This document shows, piece after piece, positions 9,238 through 17,451 of a stretch of 64,000 nucleotides of DNA; position 1 is the stretch's first letter; every line of letters begins with the position of its first letter. The notes below the pieces were generated by a model. It was given only the letters and a program-made list of their open reading frames with translations, had not been told where the DNA came from and ran no database searches. Source of the stretch: Pelagerythrobacter marensis (GTDB lineage: Bacteria; Pseudomonadota; Alphaproteobacteria; Sphingomonadales; Sphingomonadaceae); the NCBI RefSeq assembly GCF_036700095.1, contig NZ_CP144918.1, positions 1,055,001 to 1,119,000 on the forward strand. Direction: 5' to 3'. The position numbers were made by a program, and so were the translations under genes.

Positions 9238-10090
9238 TGATGGCCGAAAAGTCGAGTGCCCCGTGCTCGGCCGCGAAGGCTTCGTAGAGGTCTTTCGCGT
9301 GCCGCCCCAGCGGGGTGCTGGCGCCGGACGTTTCGGCAGCCTCCATCGCGAGCTTCAGGTCCTTGAGCATCAGCGCGCTCGCGAACCCGCCCTTGTAGCC
9401 GTTGTCCGACGGGCTTTGCGGGCCGACGCCGGGGACGGGGCAATAGCTGGTCATCGACCACGACTGGCCGGTCGCTTTCGAGGATATGTCGTAAAAGACC
9501 TGCGGATCGAGCCCGAGCTTCTCGGCCAGCCTGAACCCCTCGCACGTCGCGATCATCGTCGCGGCGAGGATCAGGTTGTTGCACAGCTTGGCAGCCTCGC
9601 CCGCGCCCGCGTCGCCGGCGTGGATCACCGCCTTGCCCATTGCCGCCAGAATCGGCTCGGCGCGCGCGAAGGCTTCGCCCGTGCCGCCGACCATGAAGGT
9701 CAGCGTGCCGCCGTTCGCCGCCGCGATCCCGCCCGAGACCGGCGCGTCGACCATCAGGTAGCCCTTGGCGGTCGCGGCTTCGGACAGCGCGCGGGTGGTG
9801 GCGACATCGATCGTCGAGCAGTCGAGCACGATCGCGCCTGCGGGCGCATGACCGAACACTTCGTTTTCCAGCACGGCCTTCACGATTTCGCCGTTGGGCA
9901 GCATCGTGACGACGGCCTCGACGCCCTGCACGGCCTCTTTCGCGTCGTCGAACACCGCGCAGCCATTGCCTTGCGCCGCGGCGCGCGCCTCGTCGCTGAG
10001 ATCGAACGCGCGCACCTCGTGCCCCGCTTTAACCAGGTTCGCAGCCATCCCGCCGCCCATATTGCCGAGGCCGATGAAGGCGATTTTCAT
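9224..10090 (-). CDS. mmsB: 3-hydroxyisobutyrate dehydrogenase
   Basis: This enzyme oxidises 3-hydroxyisobutyrate to methylmalonate semialdehyde with NAD in valine breakdown. The 288-residue protein has the Rossmann signature MKIAFIGLGNMGGGMAANLV, the substrate motif DAPVSGGIAAANGGTLTFMV (about residues 116-135) and the catalytic lysine in GAGEAAKLCNNLI. A longer frame adds MNGERH, but the ATG at 10090 is the family start. It is the last gene of the leftward operon, about 140 bp after the enoyl-CoA hydratase gene, with a pair of palindromic repeats in between. Confidence 0.95.
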   Translation of the reverse strand: MKIAFIGLGNMGGGMAANLVKAGHEVRAFDLSDEARAAAQGNGCAVFDDAKEAVQGVEAVVTMLPNGEIVKAVLENEVFGHAPAGAIVLDCSTIDVATTRALSEAATAKGYLMVDAPVSGGIAAANGGTLTFMVGGTGEAFARAEPILAAMGKAVIHAGDAGAGEAAKLCNNLILAATMIATCEGFRLAEKLGLDPQVFYDISSKATGQSWSMTSYCPVPGVGPQSPSDNGYKGGFASALMLKDLKLAMEAAETSGASTPLGRHAKDLYEAFAAEHGALDFSAIIKSL

Positions 10091-10109
10091 GTGTCTTTCT
10101 CCGTTCAAG

Positions 10110-10219
10110 CCCTCTCCCCTTCAGGGGAGAGGGGGGAGCCGCGCAACGTTCCCCTCTCCAACTTCGGCTAGCGAGCAAGCTCGCAAGCCTTCGTATCCTC
10201 TCCCCTGAAGGGGAGAGGG
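10110..10219. repeat. Inverted pair of palindromic repeats (REP/BIME-like)
   Basis: CCCTCTCCCC-TTCA-GGGGAGAGGG at 10110-10133 is followed, after about 63 bp, by its inverted copy CCTCTCCCC-TGAA-GGGGAGAGG at 10197-10218. Each unit is a hairpin, and the two are inverted relative to each other. The block fills the gap between the enoyl-CoA hydratase and mmsB genes and resembles bacterial interspersed mosaic elements. It could also dampen transcription into mmsB. Confidence 0.8.
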
Positions 10220-10227
10220 CTATGGCG

Positions 10228-11013
10228 TCACCGCCCCTTCCACTGCCCGTCGCGCTTTTCGATGAAGGCCGCCATGCCTTCCTTCTTGTCCTCGCTCGCG
10301 GCGAGGATCTGGAAGATGCGGCGTTCGATCACCAGGCCCTGGTCGAGCGCGGTTTCGAAAGCGGCATTGACCATTTCCTTGTTCGCGATCGCGGCCATCG
10401 GCGGCATTGAGGCGATCTCGGCCGCGGTCTTCAGCGCTTCGTCGAGCAGCCGGTCATGCGGCACCACGCGGGCAACGAGATTGCTGCGTTCGGCTTCCTC
10501 GGCGTCCATCATCCGGCCGGTCAGGCACATTTCCATCGCCTTGGCCTTGCCCACGGCGCGGGTCAGGCGCTGGCTGCCGCCCATGCCGGGGGCAACGCCG
10601 AGCTTGATTTCGGGCTGGCCGAACTTTGCCTTGTCGCTGGCGATAATGAAGTCGGCCATCATCGCCAATTCGCACCCGCCACCCAGCGCAAAGCCGTTCA
10701 CCGCGGCAATCCAGGGCTTGCGCGTTTTCTTGACGATCTCGTGGGTCCAGGGGGCGAAGAAATCTTCCAGATAGAAGTCGGCGGCTTCCTTCTCGCTCAT
10801 TTCCTTGATGTCGGCGCCGGCGGCGAAGGCCTTGTCGCCCGATCCGGTCAAAACCGCGCAGAGCTGGCTGCTGTCGGCCTGATAGGCGGCAAAGGCTTCG
10901 ATCAATTCCTCAAGGACCTTGGAATTGAGCGCATTGAGCGCCTTCGGCCGGTTGAGCGTGATCAGCGTGACGGCGTCGCGCTGTTCGACGGTGATGGTTT
11001 CGTGGTCGGCCAT
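10228..11013 (-). CDS. Enoyl-CoA hydratase of the valine operon
   Basis: The enzyme hydrates methacrylyl-CoA (or other 2-enoyl-CoAs) to the 3-hydroxyacyl-CoA. The 261-residue crotonase-fold protein shows [11 protein letters not shown], forming the oxyanion hole, and both catalytic glutamates of the family, in [14 protein letters not shown] and in [17 protein letters not shown] chose ATG 11013, seven codons inside the longest frame, because GGAGAG lies just upstream of it. It sits between the 3-hydroxyisobutyryl-CoA hydrolase and mmsB genes, which fits step three of valine degradation. By sequence alone it could equally serve short-chain fatty acid oxidation. Confidence 0.92.
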   Translation of the reverse strand: MADHETITVEQRDAVTLITLNRPKALNALNSKVLEELIEAFAAYQADSSQLCAVLTGSGDKAFAAGADIKEMSEKEAADFYLEDFFAPWTHEIVKKTRKPWIAAVNGFALGGGCELAMMADFIIASDKAKFGQPEIKLGVAPGMGGSQRLTRAVGKAKAMEMCLTGRMMDAEEAERSNLVARVVPHDRLLDEALKTAAEIASMPPMAAIANKEMVNAAFETALDQGLVIERRIFQILAASEDKKEGMAAFIEKRDGQWKGR

Positions 11014-11032
11014 TCGACTCTCCAAATTCGTC

Positions 11033-11115
11033 ACCCTGAACGTGTTTCAGGGTCTATGCTTCAATCGGCACCGTTCGTGCACCGCGCACGTTGGATGCTG
11101 AACCAAGTCCAGCAT
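11033..11115. repeat. Two short hairpin repeats between two crotonase-family genes
   Basis: ACCCTGAA-N5-TTCAGGGT at 11033-11053 and ATGCTG-N9-CAGCAT at 11095-11115 lie in the gap between the enoyl-CoA hydratase and 3-hydroxyisobutyryl-CoA hydrolase genes. The CACCCTGAAC..TTTCAGGGTC and GGATGCTGAAC..CAGCATGACG wording is common as an intergenic repeat in sphingomonads (from memory). Confidence 0.6.
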
Positions 11116-11128
11116 GACGGTGCAAGGT

Positions 11129-12178
11129 TCAGGTCAGCGGCGTCCACTCCTCGCCTTCGGGCAGCGGGGCGAAAATCTTGTCGAGCAGGTCCTCGCTCAC
11201 GCCTTCGGGCGTGGCCGGGTCCCATTGCGGGTCGTTGGTCTTGTCGACGATCACCGCGCGCACGCCCTCGGCGAAATCGGGGCGGGTGAGAACGCGGCTG
11301 GCGATGCGATATTCCATCCGCATGTTGTCGGCAAAGCTGTCGAGCTTTTCGCTCTCCGCCAGCTGGCGCAGCGCGACCTTGCAGGTCTGCGGGCTCTTGG
11401 TGCGCAATGTGGCCAGTTCCTTCGCCGCCCATTCGCCGTCATCGGCAGCGAGGCTGGCGAGGATGTCCTCCAATCGGTCCGAAGCAAAGTGCTTCTCGAT
11501 GAGCGCGGCATTCTTTTCGATCCGTGCGGCTGGCGGGGTGACCGAAAGCTCGGACAGGATACCACCGATCCGGCCCGGATGCTCGATGATCCGCGCTTTG
11601 GCTTCGGCCAGCTTGTCGGACGGGAGATAGTGCGTCGCGATGCCCGCCCAGAGGCATTCCGCCCCGTCGAGCCGCGCACCGGTGAGGGCGAGGAACCGGC
11701 CGAGCCGCCCATGAAGGCGCGAAAGATGCCAGCCGCCGCCGACGTCGGGGAACAGGCCGATCCCGCTTTCGGGCATGGCGAAGCGCGTGTTCTCGGTCGC
11801 GACGCGGAACTTGCACGGCAGGGCAATGCCCACGCCGCCGCCCATGGTGATGCCGTCCATGAACGCCACGATCGGCTTGCCATATTCGAATATCTGGTGG
11901 TTGAGCCGGTATTCGTCGTGGAAGAAGGCGCGCCCGCTCTCCCCCCCATCGTTGAGCGCCGAATGGCGGAGCAGTGTGATGTCGCCGCCCGCGCAGAAAC
12001 CGCGCCCTTCGGCATGGTCGAGAATGACGGCTTCGATCGCGTCGTCCCCGGCCCAGTCGGTCAGCGCCGCGCTCATCGCATGGCACATGTCCAGCGTTAG
12101 CGCATGCAGCGCCTTGGGGCGATTGAGCGAGAGATGGCCCGTATTGCCATGGCTGTGAATATTCACTTCGTCGGTCAA
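11129..12178 (-). CDS. 3-hydroxyisobutyryl-CoA hydrolase
   Basis: This crotonase-superfamily thioesterase releases CoA from 3-hydroxyisobutyryl-CoA, the committed step of valine catabolism. The 349-residue product is longer than a plain enoyl-CoA hydratase and has the hydrolase signatures GFCAGGDITLL, DGITMGGGVGIALPCKFRVA and MPESGIGLFPDVGGGWHLSR, the last carrying the Glu/Asp active-site pair. The start codon is TTG at 12178-12176, preceded by CGGAG with 7 nt between. The next in-frame ATG, about 30 codons in, would remove the conserved SLNRPKALHALTLDM region. It follows the acyl-CoA dehydrogenase gene by 85 bp on the same strand. Confidence 0.93.
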   Translation of the reverse strand: MTDEVNIHSHGNTGHLSLNRPKALHALTLDMCHAMSAALTDWAGDDAIEAVILDHAEGRGFCAGGDITLLRHSALNDGGESGRAFFHDEYRLNHQIFEYGKPIVAFMDGITMGGGVGIALPCKFRVATENTRFAMPESGIGLFPDVGGGWHLSRLHGRLGRFLALTGARLDGAECLWAGIATHYLPSDKLAEAKARIIEHPGRIGGILSELSVTPPAARIEKNAALIEKHFASDRLEDILASLAADDGEWAAKELATLRTKSPQTCKVALRQLAESEKLDSFADNMRMEYRIASRVLTRPDFAEGVRAVIVDKTNDPQWDPATPEGVSEDLLDKIFAPLPEGEEWTPLT

Positions 12179-12263
12179 GACTGTCTCCGTTCGGTTCGGG
12201 CGAAGCCGATATCCGTTCGCGCCGTGTGCCCCGGCTTTGCCCGGCGCGAACGGAATGGGCTGC

Positions 12264-13409
12264 CTACTGGCGCAAGAGGTCGCGGCCCACGATCATGCGC
12301 ATGACCTGGTTGGTGCCTTCGAGAATCGAGTGGACGCGCAGATCGCGCCAGAACCGCTCGATCGGATATTCCTTGAGATAGCCGTATCCGCCGAAGAGCT
12401 GCAGCGCGTTGTTGACCACGTTGCTGCCGCTGTCGGTCGCAAGCCGTTTCGCCATGGCGGAAAACTTGCTCTTGTCCGGCGCATTGTCGGTGACCTTGAC
12501 TGCCGCGAGATAGAGCAGCGCTCGCGCCGCTTCCAGCTCGGTCGCCATGTCGGCCAGCATGAACTGCGTGTTCTGGAAATCGGCGATCGGCTGGCCGAAC
12601 TGCTGGCGATCCTTGGTATAGGCGACCGCTTCGTCGAGGCAGCGTTGCGCGCCGCCCAGCGAGCAGGCGCCGATGTTCAGGCGGCCGCCGTCGAGCCCCA
12701 TCATGGCGAAGCGGAACCCTTCGCCTTCGTCGCCGACGCGGTTCGCCACAGGGACGCGCGCATCCTCGAAAATGACCTGCGCGGTGGGGCTGGCGTTCCA
12801 GCCGAGCTTCCGTTCGGGCTTTCCGAAACTCACCCCCGGCGTATCCTTCTCGACCACCAGGCAGGTCACGCCTTTCGTCTTGTGCTCGCCGGTGCGGACC
12901 ATGACGACGTAGACATCGTTGAAACCGCCGCCGGATATGAACTGCTTGGTGCCGTTGAGCACATAGTCGTCGCCGTCGCGGCGCGCGGTGGTCTTGAGGG
13001 CGGCGGCGTCGGACCCCGAACCCGGCTCGGTCAAGGCATAGCTGGCGATCTTTTCCATGGTCACCAGTTGCGGCAGGAATTTTGCCTTGACCTCGGCGCT
13101 GCCGAAGCTGTCGATCATCCACGCCGCCATATTGTGGATCGAGACATAGGCGCTTGTCGCGGGGCAGCCGTAGGCCATCGCTTCCATGATCAGGGCCGCT
13201 TCCAGCCGGCCGAGCGCAATCCCGCCGCTTTCTTCCGAGACGTAGATCGCGCCGAAGCCCAGTTCGCCGGTCTTCTGGATCACGTCGCGCGGGAAGTGGT
13301 GCTTCTCGTCCCATTCGGCGGCGAAAGGGGTGATGTTGTCGGCGGTGAACCGCCGCGCCATTTCCTGAATGGCGAGCTGGTCGTCGGTCAGCTGGAATTG
13401 TCCGGTCAT
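12264..13409 (-). CDS. Acyl-CoA dehydrogenase, probably isobutyryl-CoA dehydrogenase
   Basis: This FAD enzyme oxidises an acyl-CoA to its 2,3-enoyl form. The 381-residue protein shows YALTEPGSGSDAAALKTTA for FAD/substrate binding, GFRFAMMGLDGGRLNIGACS, the QLFGGYGYLKEYPIERFWRD stretch and VHSILEGTNQVMRMI, where the Glu of LEGTNQV matches the usual catalytic base. The start ATG 13409 was chosen over a longer frame because the family opens close to a FQLTDDQLAIQEMARRF-type helix. Its place upstream of the 3-hydroxyisobutyryl-CoA hydrolase and hydratase genes points to isobutyryl-CoA rather than straight-chain substrates. Substrate is inferred from context. Confidence 0.92.
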   Translation of the reverse strand: MTGQFQLTDDQLAIQEMARRFTADNITPFAAEWDEKHHFPRDVIQKTGELGFGAIYVSEESGGIALGRLEAALIMEAMAYGCPATSAYVSIHNMAAWMIDSFGSAEVKAKFLPQLVTMEKIASYALTEPGSGSDAAALKTTARRDGDDYVLNGTKQFISGGGFNDVYVVMVRTGEHKTKGVTCLVVEKDTPGVSFGKPERKLGWNASPTAQVIFEDARVPVANRVGDEGEGFRFAMMGLDGGRLNIGACSLGGAQRCLDEAVAYTKDRQQFGQPIADFQNTQFMLADMATELEAARALLYLAAVKVTDNAPDKSKFSAMAKRLATDSGSNVVNNALQLFGGYGYLKEYPIERFWRDLRVHSILEGTNQVMRMIVGRDLLRQ

Positions 13410-13530
13410 TGGCAAGCTCTGGTTCCGCGGCGCCTCTGCGGCGGGCACGGGGGGAGGGGAAAGGCGGTGCGGCAGGCAGGGCCCGGCCGGATAGCCGACC
13501 GGGCCGCTGCAAGGCCTGTGCCGCGTGCGG

Positions 13531-13836
13531 TCACCCGCAAGTGACGTCGGTGATGGTCATCGCCTCGTCGTACATCACATTGACCCGGCCCTGGCGGAAA
13601 TCCATCGTGAAGGCGGCGCCGGGCGGGCCCCAGCGGAGCTGACGCGCGCCAGTGTCCTGCAGGATCCGCGTGCCGATCTGCCCGGTCGCCTTCTGGCCGA
13701 CATAGGCGCTGGCCGCGTCGGCGTCGCAGGTGCCGGGTCCGCTGCCCGGGCCTCCGGGACCGTCGGCCGTGGTCGCGCATGCGGCGAGCATCGCGGCAGG
13801 GGCAAGAGCGGCAAGGGGTTTCAGGCTGGTCATCAT
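13531..13836 (-). CDS. Peptidase inhibitor I78 family lipoprotein
   Basis: The 101-residue product has a lipoprotein signal ending in the lipobox LAAC at Cys 20, a Gly/Pro-rich linker, then the I78 domain: CDADAASAYVGQKAT with a conserved Cys, GTRILQDTGARQLRWGPPGA, TMDFRQGRVNVMYDE and a terminal TDVTCG. I78 inhibitors resemble potato inhibitor I and are thought to block serine proteases in the periplasm. The start ATG at 13836 (a second ATG follows at once) overlaps the stop of the upstream lipoprotein gene as ATGA. Finding it inside a valine catabolism operon is odd, and it may simply share the transcript. Confidence 0.85.
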   Translation of the reverse strand: MMTSLKPLAALAPAAMLAACATTADGPGGPGSGPGTCDADAASAYVGQKATGQIGTRILQDTGARQLRWGPPGAAFTMDFRQGRVNVMYDEAMTITDVTCG

Positions 13837-14333
13837 GCGTCTCCTTCGGCCGGACATGCGATATAGCGCAGGGGTTCGGGCATGGCATCTTCGCCATATT
13901 CGGTGCGGATCAGCGCCTCGCCGCCGTCTGCGGCTTCGAGCGCCATGTCGCGCGTCCATTCCATGCCTTCGCCGGTGAAGGCGAAAGTTGCGCGGATCGA
14001 ATCGCCGTCCCTCTCGGCGACATCGCCCAGCGTGGCGCGCGATTCGTAGAAGGTCACGGCTTCGCCGTTCACCTCGGTCAGGCCCTTGGCATCGCCGCGG
14101 GTGGAGGTGCAATCGGCGGCCACGAGCCCCCAGCGGCCGTGCAGCGCGGTCGGTATGCCCCCCGCGGCATCGGCGCCGGGCGGGGTTGCGCCATCGCCGA
14201 TCCCGCCATCGGGTTCGACCGGCATCGCGTCTTCGGTGCCGTCGGGGGTGGGGGTGTCGGCATTGTCGTCCGGGGCCCCGCACGCTGCGAGCGCCAGGGC
14301 CGGCAGGGCCGCAAGGAATGAAATCGGTCGCAT
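13833..14333 (-). CDS. Hypothetical lipoprotein in the valine operon
   Basis: This 166-residue protein has a signal peptide with lipobox ALAAC (Cys 18), an acidic Pro/Gly-rich linker (about residues 20-60) and a C-terminal globular part starting LHGRWGLVAADCTS and ending RYIACPAEGDA, with two cysteines that could form a disulphide. I do not recognise a named family. The length, lipobox and W-G-L..D-C pattern fit small outer-membrane or periplasmic lipoproteins of sphingomonads. It overlaps the I78 inhibitor gene by 4 bp, so the two are probably co-translated and may work together. Confidence 0.75.
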   Translation of the reverse strand: MRPISFLAALPALALAACGAPDDNADTPTPDGTEDAMPVEPDGGIGDGATPPGADAAGGIPTALHGRWGLVAADCTSTRGDAKGLTEVNGEAVTFYESRATLGDVAERDGDSIRATFAFTGEGMEWTRDMALEAADGGEALIRTEYGEDAMPEPLRYIACPAEGDA

Positions 14334-14384
14334 CGGGTTCTCCTGTCTACGTCATCCACGTCAACTCGCGAACCGAGTATCCGT

Positions 14385-15881
14385 TCACCCCATTGTCGGG
14401 ATGACGAAGGCGTTGCTACCGTCGCCCGCGCCGTCGGGCCAGCGCTGGGTGACGGTCTTGACCTTGGTCCAGAACCTGAGGCCCTCGGTCCCGTACTGAT
14501 TTGTATCGCCAAAGGCGCTGCGCTTCCAGCCGCCGAAGCTGTGATAGCTGACCGGGACCGGGATCGGCACGTTGATCCCGACCATGCCGACGTTCACGCG
14601 GGCGGCGAACTCGCGCGCCGCATGGCCGTTGCGGGTGAAGATCGCCACGCCGTTGCCGTACTGGTGGTCGCTCGGCAGGCGCACCGCCTCCTCGAAATCC
14701 GCCGCGCGCACGATCTGCAGGACAGGGCCGAAGATCTCCTCCCGATAGGATTCCATCTTGGGCGTCACCCGGTCGAGCAGGGTCGGGCCGACGAAGAAGC
14801 CGTTCTCATGGCCCTGCAGGCTGAACCCGCGCCCGTCGATCACGACTTCGGCGCCTTCCGCTTCGGCAGTGTCGATCCACCGTTCGATCCGCGCCTTGTG
14901 CTCGGGCGTGACCACCGGGCCATAGTGGGCGTCGGGATCGTTCGACACGCCGACCCGCAGGCCCTCTATCGCAGGGATCAGCTTTTCGCGCAGGCGCTCG
15001 GCCGTATCCTCGCCCACCGGCACCACCACCGGCAGCGCCATGCACCGTTCGCCCGCAGAGCCGAAGGCGGCGCCGGCCAGGTCGTTCACCACCTGGTCGA
15101 GATCGGCGTCGGGCATGACGATGCCGTGGTTCTTCGCCCCGCCCATCGCCTGCACGCGCTTGCCGTTCTCGACCCCGCGCTTGTAGACGTAATGCGCGAT
15201 ATCGCTGCTGCCGACGAAGCTGACGCCTGCGATATCGGGGTGGTCGAGGATCGCATCGACCATTTCCTTGTCGCCGTGGACGACCTGCAGCAGCCCTTCG
15301 GGCGCGCCTGCTTCCAGGAACAGTTCGGCAAGCCGCACGGGTACGCTGGGATCGCGCTCGCTCGGCTTGAGGATGAAGGCGTTGCCCGCCGCGATCGCCA
15401 TGCCGAACATCCACATCGGGATCATCGCGGGGAAGTTGAACGGCGTGATGCCCGCCCCGATGCCCAGCGGCTGACGCATCGAATAGACATCGATCCCCGG
15501 CCCGGCGCCGAGCGTGTATTCGCCTTTCAGCACTTGCGGGATGCCGCAGGCATATTCGATCACTTCCAGCCCGCGCTGAACGTCGCCCTTGGCATCGTCG
15601 ACCACTTTGCCGTGCTCGCTCGACAGCAGTTCGGCCAGATCCTGCATATTGGCCTCGATCAGTTCCTTGAACCGGAACATGACACGGGCCCGCCTCTGCG
15701 GGTTGGTCTTGGCCCAGGCGGGCTGGACCTCCTTCGCCGCCGCAACCGCCCGCTCGAGCAGCGCCGCATCGCCCAGCGAAACCTCAGCCTGCACTTCCCC
15801 CGTCGAGGGATTCCACACCCGGTGCGTGCGCCCCGCGCCCCCGCCGGCGCCCCCAACGACAAAATGATCCACATGGCGCAT
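14385..15881 (-). CDS. mmsA: Methylmalonate-semialdehyde dehydrogenase (CoA-acylating)
   Basis: MmsA converts methylmalonate semialdehyde to propionyl-CoA with NAD and CoA, the last specific step of valine breakdown. The 498-residue aldehyde dehydrogenase has the catalytic Cys in FGSAGERCMALPVVV and NHGIVMPDADLDQVVND, where most other ALDHs have the general-base Glu, as expected for this CoA-dependent subfamily. ITPFNFPAMIPMWM and NAFILKPSERDPS bind the cofactor. Start ATG 15881 has AGGAGAG upstream; a longer frame adds 24 unlikely residues. It heads the leftward operon and is divergent from a LysR gene, the shared 102 bp holding palindromic sites. Confidence 0.96.
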   Translation of the reverse strand: MRHVDHFVVGGAGGGAGRTHRVWNPSTGEVQAEVSLGDAALLERAVAAAKEVQPAWAKTNPQRRARVMFRFKELIEANMQDLAELLSSEHGKVVDDAKGDVQRGLEVIEYACGIPQVLKGEYTLGAGPGIDVYSMRQPLGIGAGITPFNFPAMIPMWMFGMAIAAGNAFILKPSERDPSVPVRLAELFLEAGAPEGLLQVVHGDKEMVDAILDHPDIAGVSFVGSSDIAHYVYKRGVENGKRVQAMGGAKNHGIVMPDADLDQVVNDLAGAAFGSAGERCMALPVVVPVGEDTAERLREKLIPAIEGLRVGVSNDPDAHYGPVVTPEHKARIERWIDTAEAEGAEVVIDGRGFSLQGHENGFFVGPTLLDRVTPKMESYREEIFGPVLQIVRAADFEEAVRLPSDHQYGNGVAIFTRNGHAAREFAARVNVGMVGINVPIPVPVSYHSFGGWKRSAFGDTNQYGTEGLRFWTKVKTVTQRWPDGAGDGSNAFVIPTMG

Positions 15882-15935
15882 GGCATCTCTCCTCTTGGCT
15901 CTCGCTAGCGCGCGATCTGGCGCGGATCGTGCCGA

Positions 15936-15989
15936 TTGCAAGCGTGCAGACAACCTTCAATCCTGCAGGTAGAGGCTGCAATCATGCAG
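15936..15989. promoter_or_regulatory. Candidate LysR-type operator cluster between mmsA and its regulator
   Basis: The divergent gap holds TTGCA-AGCG-TGCAG (15936-15949), the palindrome CCTGCAGG (15962-15969) and a perfect CTGCA-ATCA-TGCAG (15976-15989). The outer two share the form YTGCA-N4-TGCAG, with centres 40 bp apart. The last overlaps the regulator's start codon, which suggests autoregulation. The spacing fits a LysR tetramer, but no binding data exist here. Confidence 0.6.
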
Positions 15990-16880
15990 GATATCAACTG
16001 GAACGATCTGCGCGTGTTCCTGGCCGTGGCGGAAGCCGGGCAGATTGCGCGCGCCGCGCGTGCGCTCCGGCTCGACCCGACCACGCTCGGGCGCCGCTTG
16101 CGGCGGCTCGAACGGCAGTTGGAAACCACGCTGTTCGAACGCACGCGCGAAGGGCAGACGCTGACCAAAGCGGGCGAAGGGTTGCTGGCGAGAGCCGAAA
16201 CCATGGCGCGCGCGGTGCGTTCGATCGACAGCGCGCGCGAACGGCGATCGGGGCTGGGGGGCAGCCTTCGCCTGAGCGTGTCGGAAGGTTTCGGCAGCCG
16301 CTTTCTCACGCCCTACCTCCCCGATTTCGCCCGTGCGCATCCGGATCTGTCGATCGAACTGGTGGCGAGCAGCGGCTTCCTCAGCCCTTCGCGGCGCGAA
16401 GCCGACCTGGCGGTCATGCTGTCGCGGCCGGAGGCGGGGCCGGTGATTTCGCGCAAGCTGGCCGATTACAGCCTTCGGCTATACGCCAGCGCCGATTACC
16501 TGGAGGCCGCCGGCACGCCGCGCACGCCGGCCGACCTGGCGCGCGGGCACAGGCTGGTCAGCTACATCCCCGAATTGCTCTATGCGCCCGAACTCAACTA
16601 TCTCGACGATTTCCACGCGGGCCTCTCGGCCGACATCCGGTCGACCAGCATCAACGCGCAAAGCCGGCTGATCGAGGAAGGGGCGGGGATCGGTGTCCTG
16701 CCATGCTTTATCGGCGATCGCGCGCCGGGGCTGGTCCCGGTGTGCGCCGACCGGACGATCCAGCGCAGCTTCTGGATCGTCATCCATCGCGACATGCACG
16801 GGCTGCCGCGGGTGCGGATCGCACGCGACTGGCTGCTCGATTGCGTCCGCAAGGGCCGTTCGCTGCTCATGCCCGATTGA
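15984..16880 (+). CDS. LysR-family transcriptional regulator, likely controls the valine operon
   Basis: The 298-residue protein has an N-terminal winged helix-turn-helix (about residues 1-60: LRVFLAVAEAGQIARAARAL, then TTLGRRLRRLERQLETTLFER) and a LysR substrate-binding domain from about residue 90, with the late EEGAGIGVLPCFIGD stretch. The start ATG 15984 is 48 bp inside the longest frame and gives the usual LysR N-terminus. It is divergent from mmsA, so it is the natural candidate to sense a valine catabolite and control mmsA through mmsB. Classic mmsR of Pseudomonas is AraC-type, so this would be a different control circuit. The target is inferred from position. Confidence 0.88.
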   Translation: MQDINWNDLRVFLAVAEAGQIARAARALRLDPTTLGRRLRRLERQLETTLFERTREGQTLTKAGEGLLARAETMARAVRSIDSARERRSGLGGSLRLSVSEGFGSRFLTPYLPDFARAHPDLSIELVASSGFLSPSRREADLAVMLSRPEAGPVISRKLADYSLRLYASADYLEAAGTPRTPADLARGHRLVSYIPELLYAPELNYLDDFHAGLSADIRSTSINAQSRLIEEGAGIGVLPCFIGDRAPGLVPVCADRTIQRSFWIVIHRDMHGLPRVRIARDWLLDCVRKGRSLLMPD

Positions 16881-16921
16881 CCGCGGCTTCCCACGTTCAG
16901 AACATTGGCGTGTCGACGGCT

Positions 16922-17232
16922 CTACCAGTTCCAAAGGGTGCCGTCCTCGAGCCGAGCGATCGGCAGGCACGCGGGGTCGTACGGGTACCTGGCGGCGAGC
17001 TGCTCGTCGATCGTGACGCCGTGCCCGGGCGCTTCGCCGCAAATCAGGTGGCCGTCCTCGAAGCGGTAATCGTGCGGAAAGACCGCGTCGGTCTCCGGTG
17101 TGTGGCGCATGTACTCCTGAATGCCGAAGTTCGGCACCCAGGTGTCGAAGTGCAGCGCCGCGCCCATGCTCACCGGGGAGAGGTCGGTCGCGCCATGACT
17201 GCCGGTGCGCACCTGATAGAGCGCGGCGAGAT
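16922..17232 (-). pseudogene. C-terminal remnant of a mannonate dehydratase (ManD/RspA-like)
   Basis: Read leftward, the frame gives [20 protein letters not shown], then a stretch with [26 protein letters not shown] and [19 protein letters not shown], ending at TAG. This matches the last 100 or so residues of enolase-superfamily D-mannonate dehydratases of about 400 residues. Upstream of about 17232 the homology stops and unrelated sequence, including an IS remnant, begins. The catalytic metal-binding domain is missing, so the protein cannot be active. It is probably a relic of a sugar-acid locus truncated by an insertion or deletion. Confidence 0.8.
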
Positions 17233-17242
17233 CATGTTGTCC

Positions 17243-17397
17243 GGCATGGCGCTGATCCTGCTCGGAGAGGCGGTCCCGCCTTTTCGGACAGAGTGCTAAG
17301 CTAGTCCCGACCTGAGAATGGACGGGAAATGAAGAAGACGAGGAAGCGCTGCAGCGCGGAGTTCAAGGCGCCTGGCGGCAATGCGTTGTTGGCATAA
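17243..17397 (+). mobile_element. Remnant of an IS3-type insertion sequence (orfA start)
   Basis: A short frame at 17329-17397 encodes [14 protein letters not shown] and then quickly ends. This closely matches the opening of OrfA transposase subunits of IS3-family elements (MKKxRxRxxAEFKAKVALEA type). The upstream 80 bp, including CGGTCCCGCCTTTTCGGACA at 17271-17290, may be the left end of the element. Only the tip is left. It touches the break point of the mannonate dehydratase remnant, so the insertion probably caused that truncation. Identification is by motif recall. Confidence 0.6.
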
Positions 17398-17451
17398 CCT
17401 CTGCAAACCGTCAGTGGCGTATCGATACTATTTTCAAGGGCAATTGGGCGT

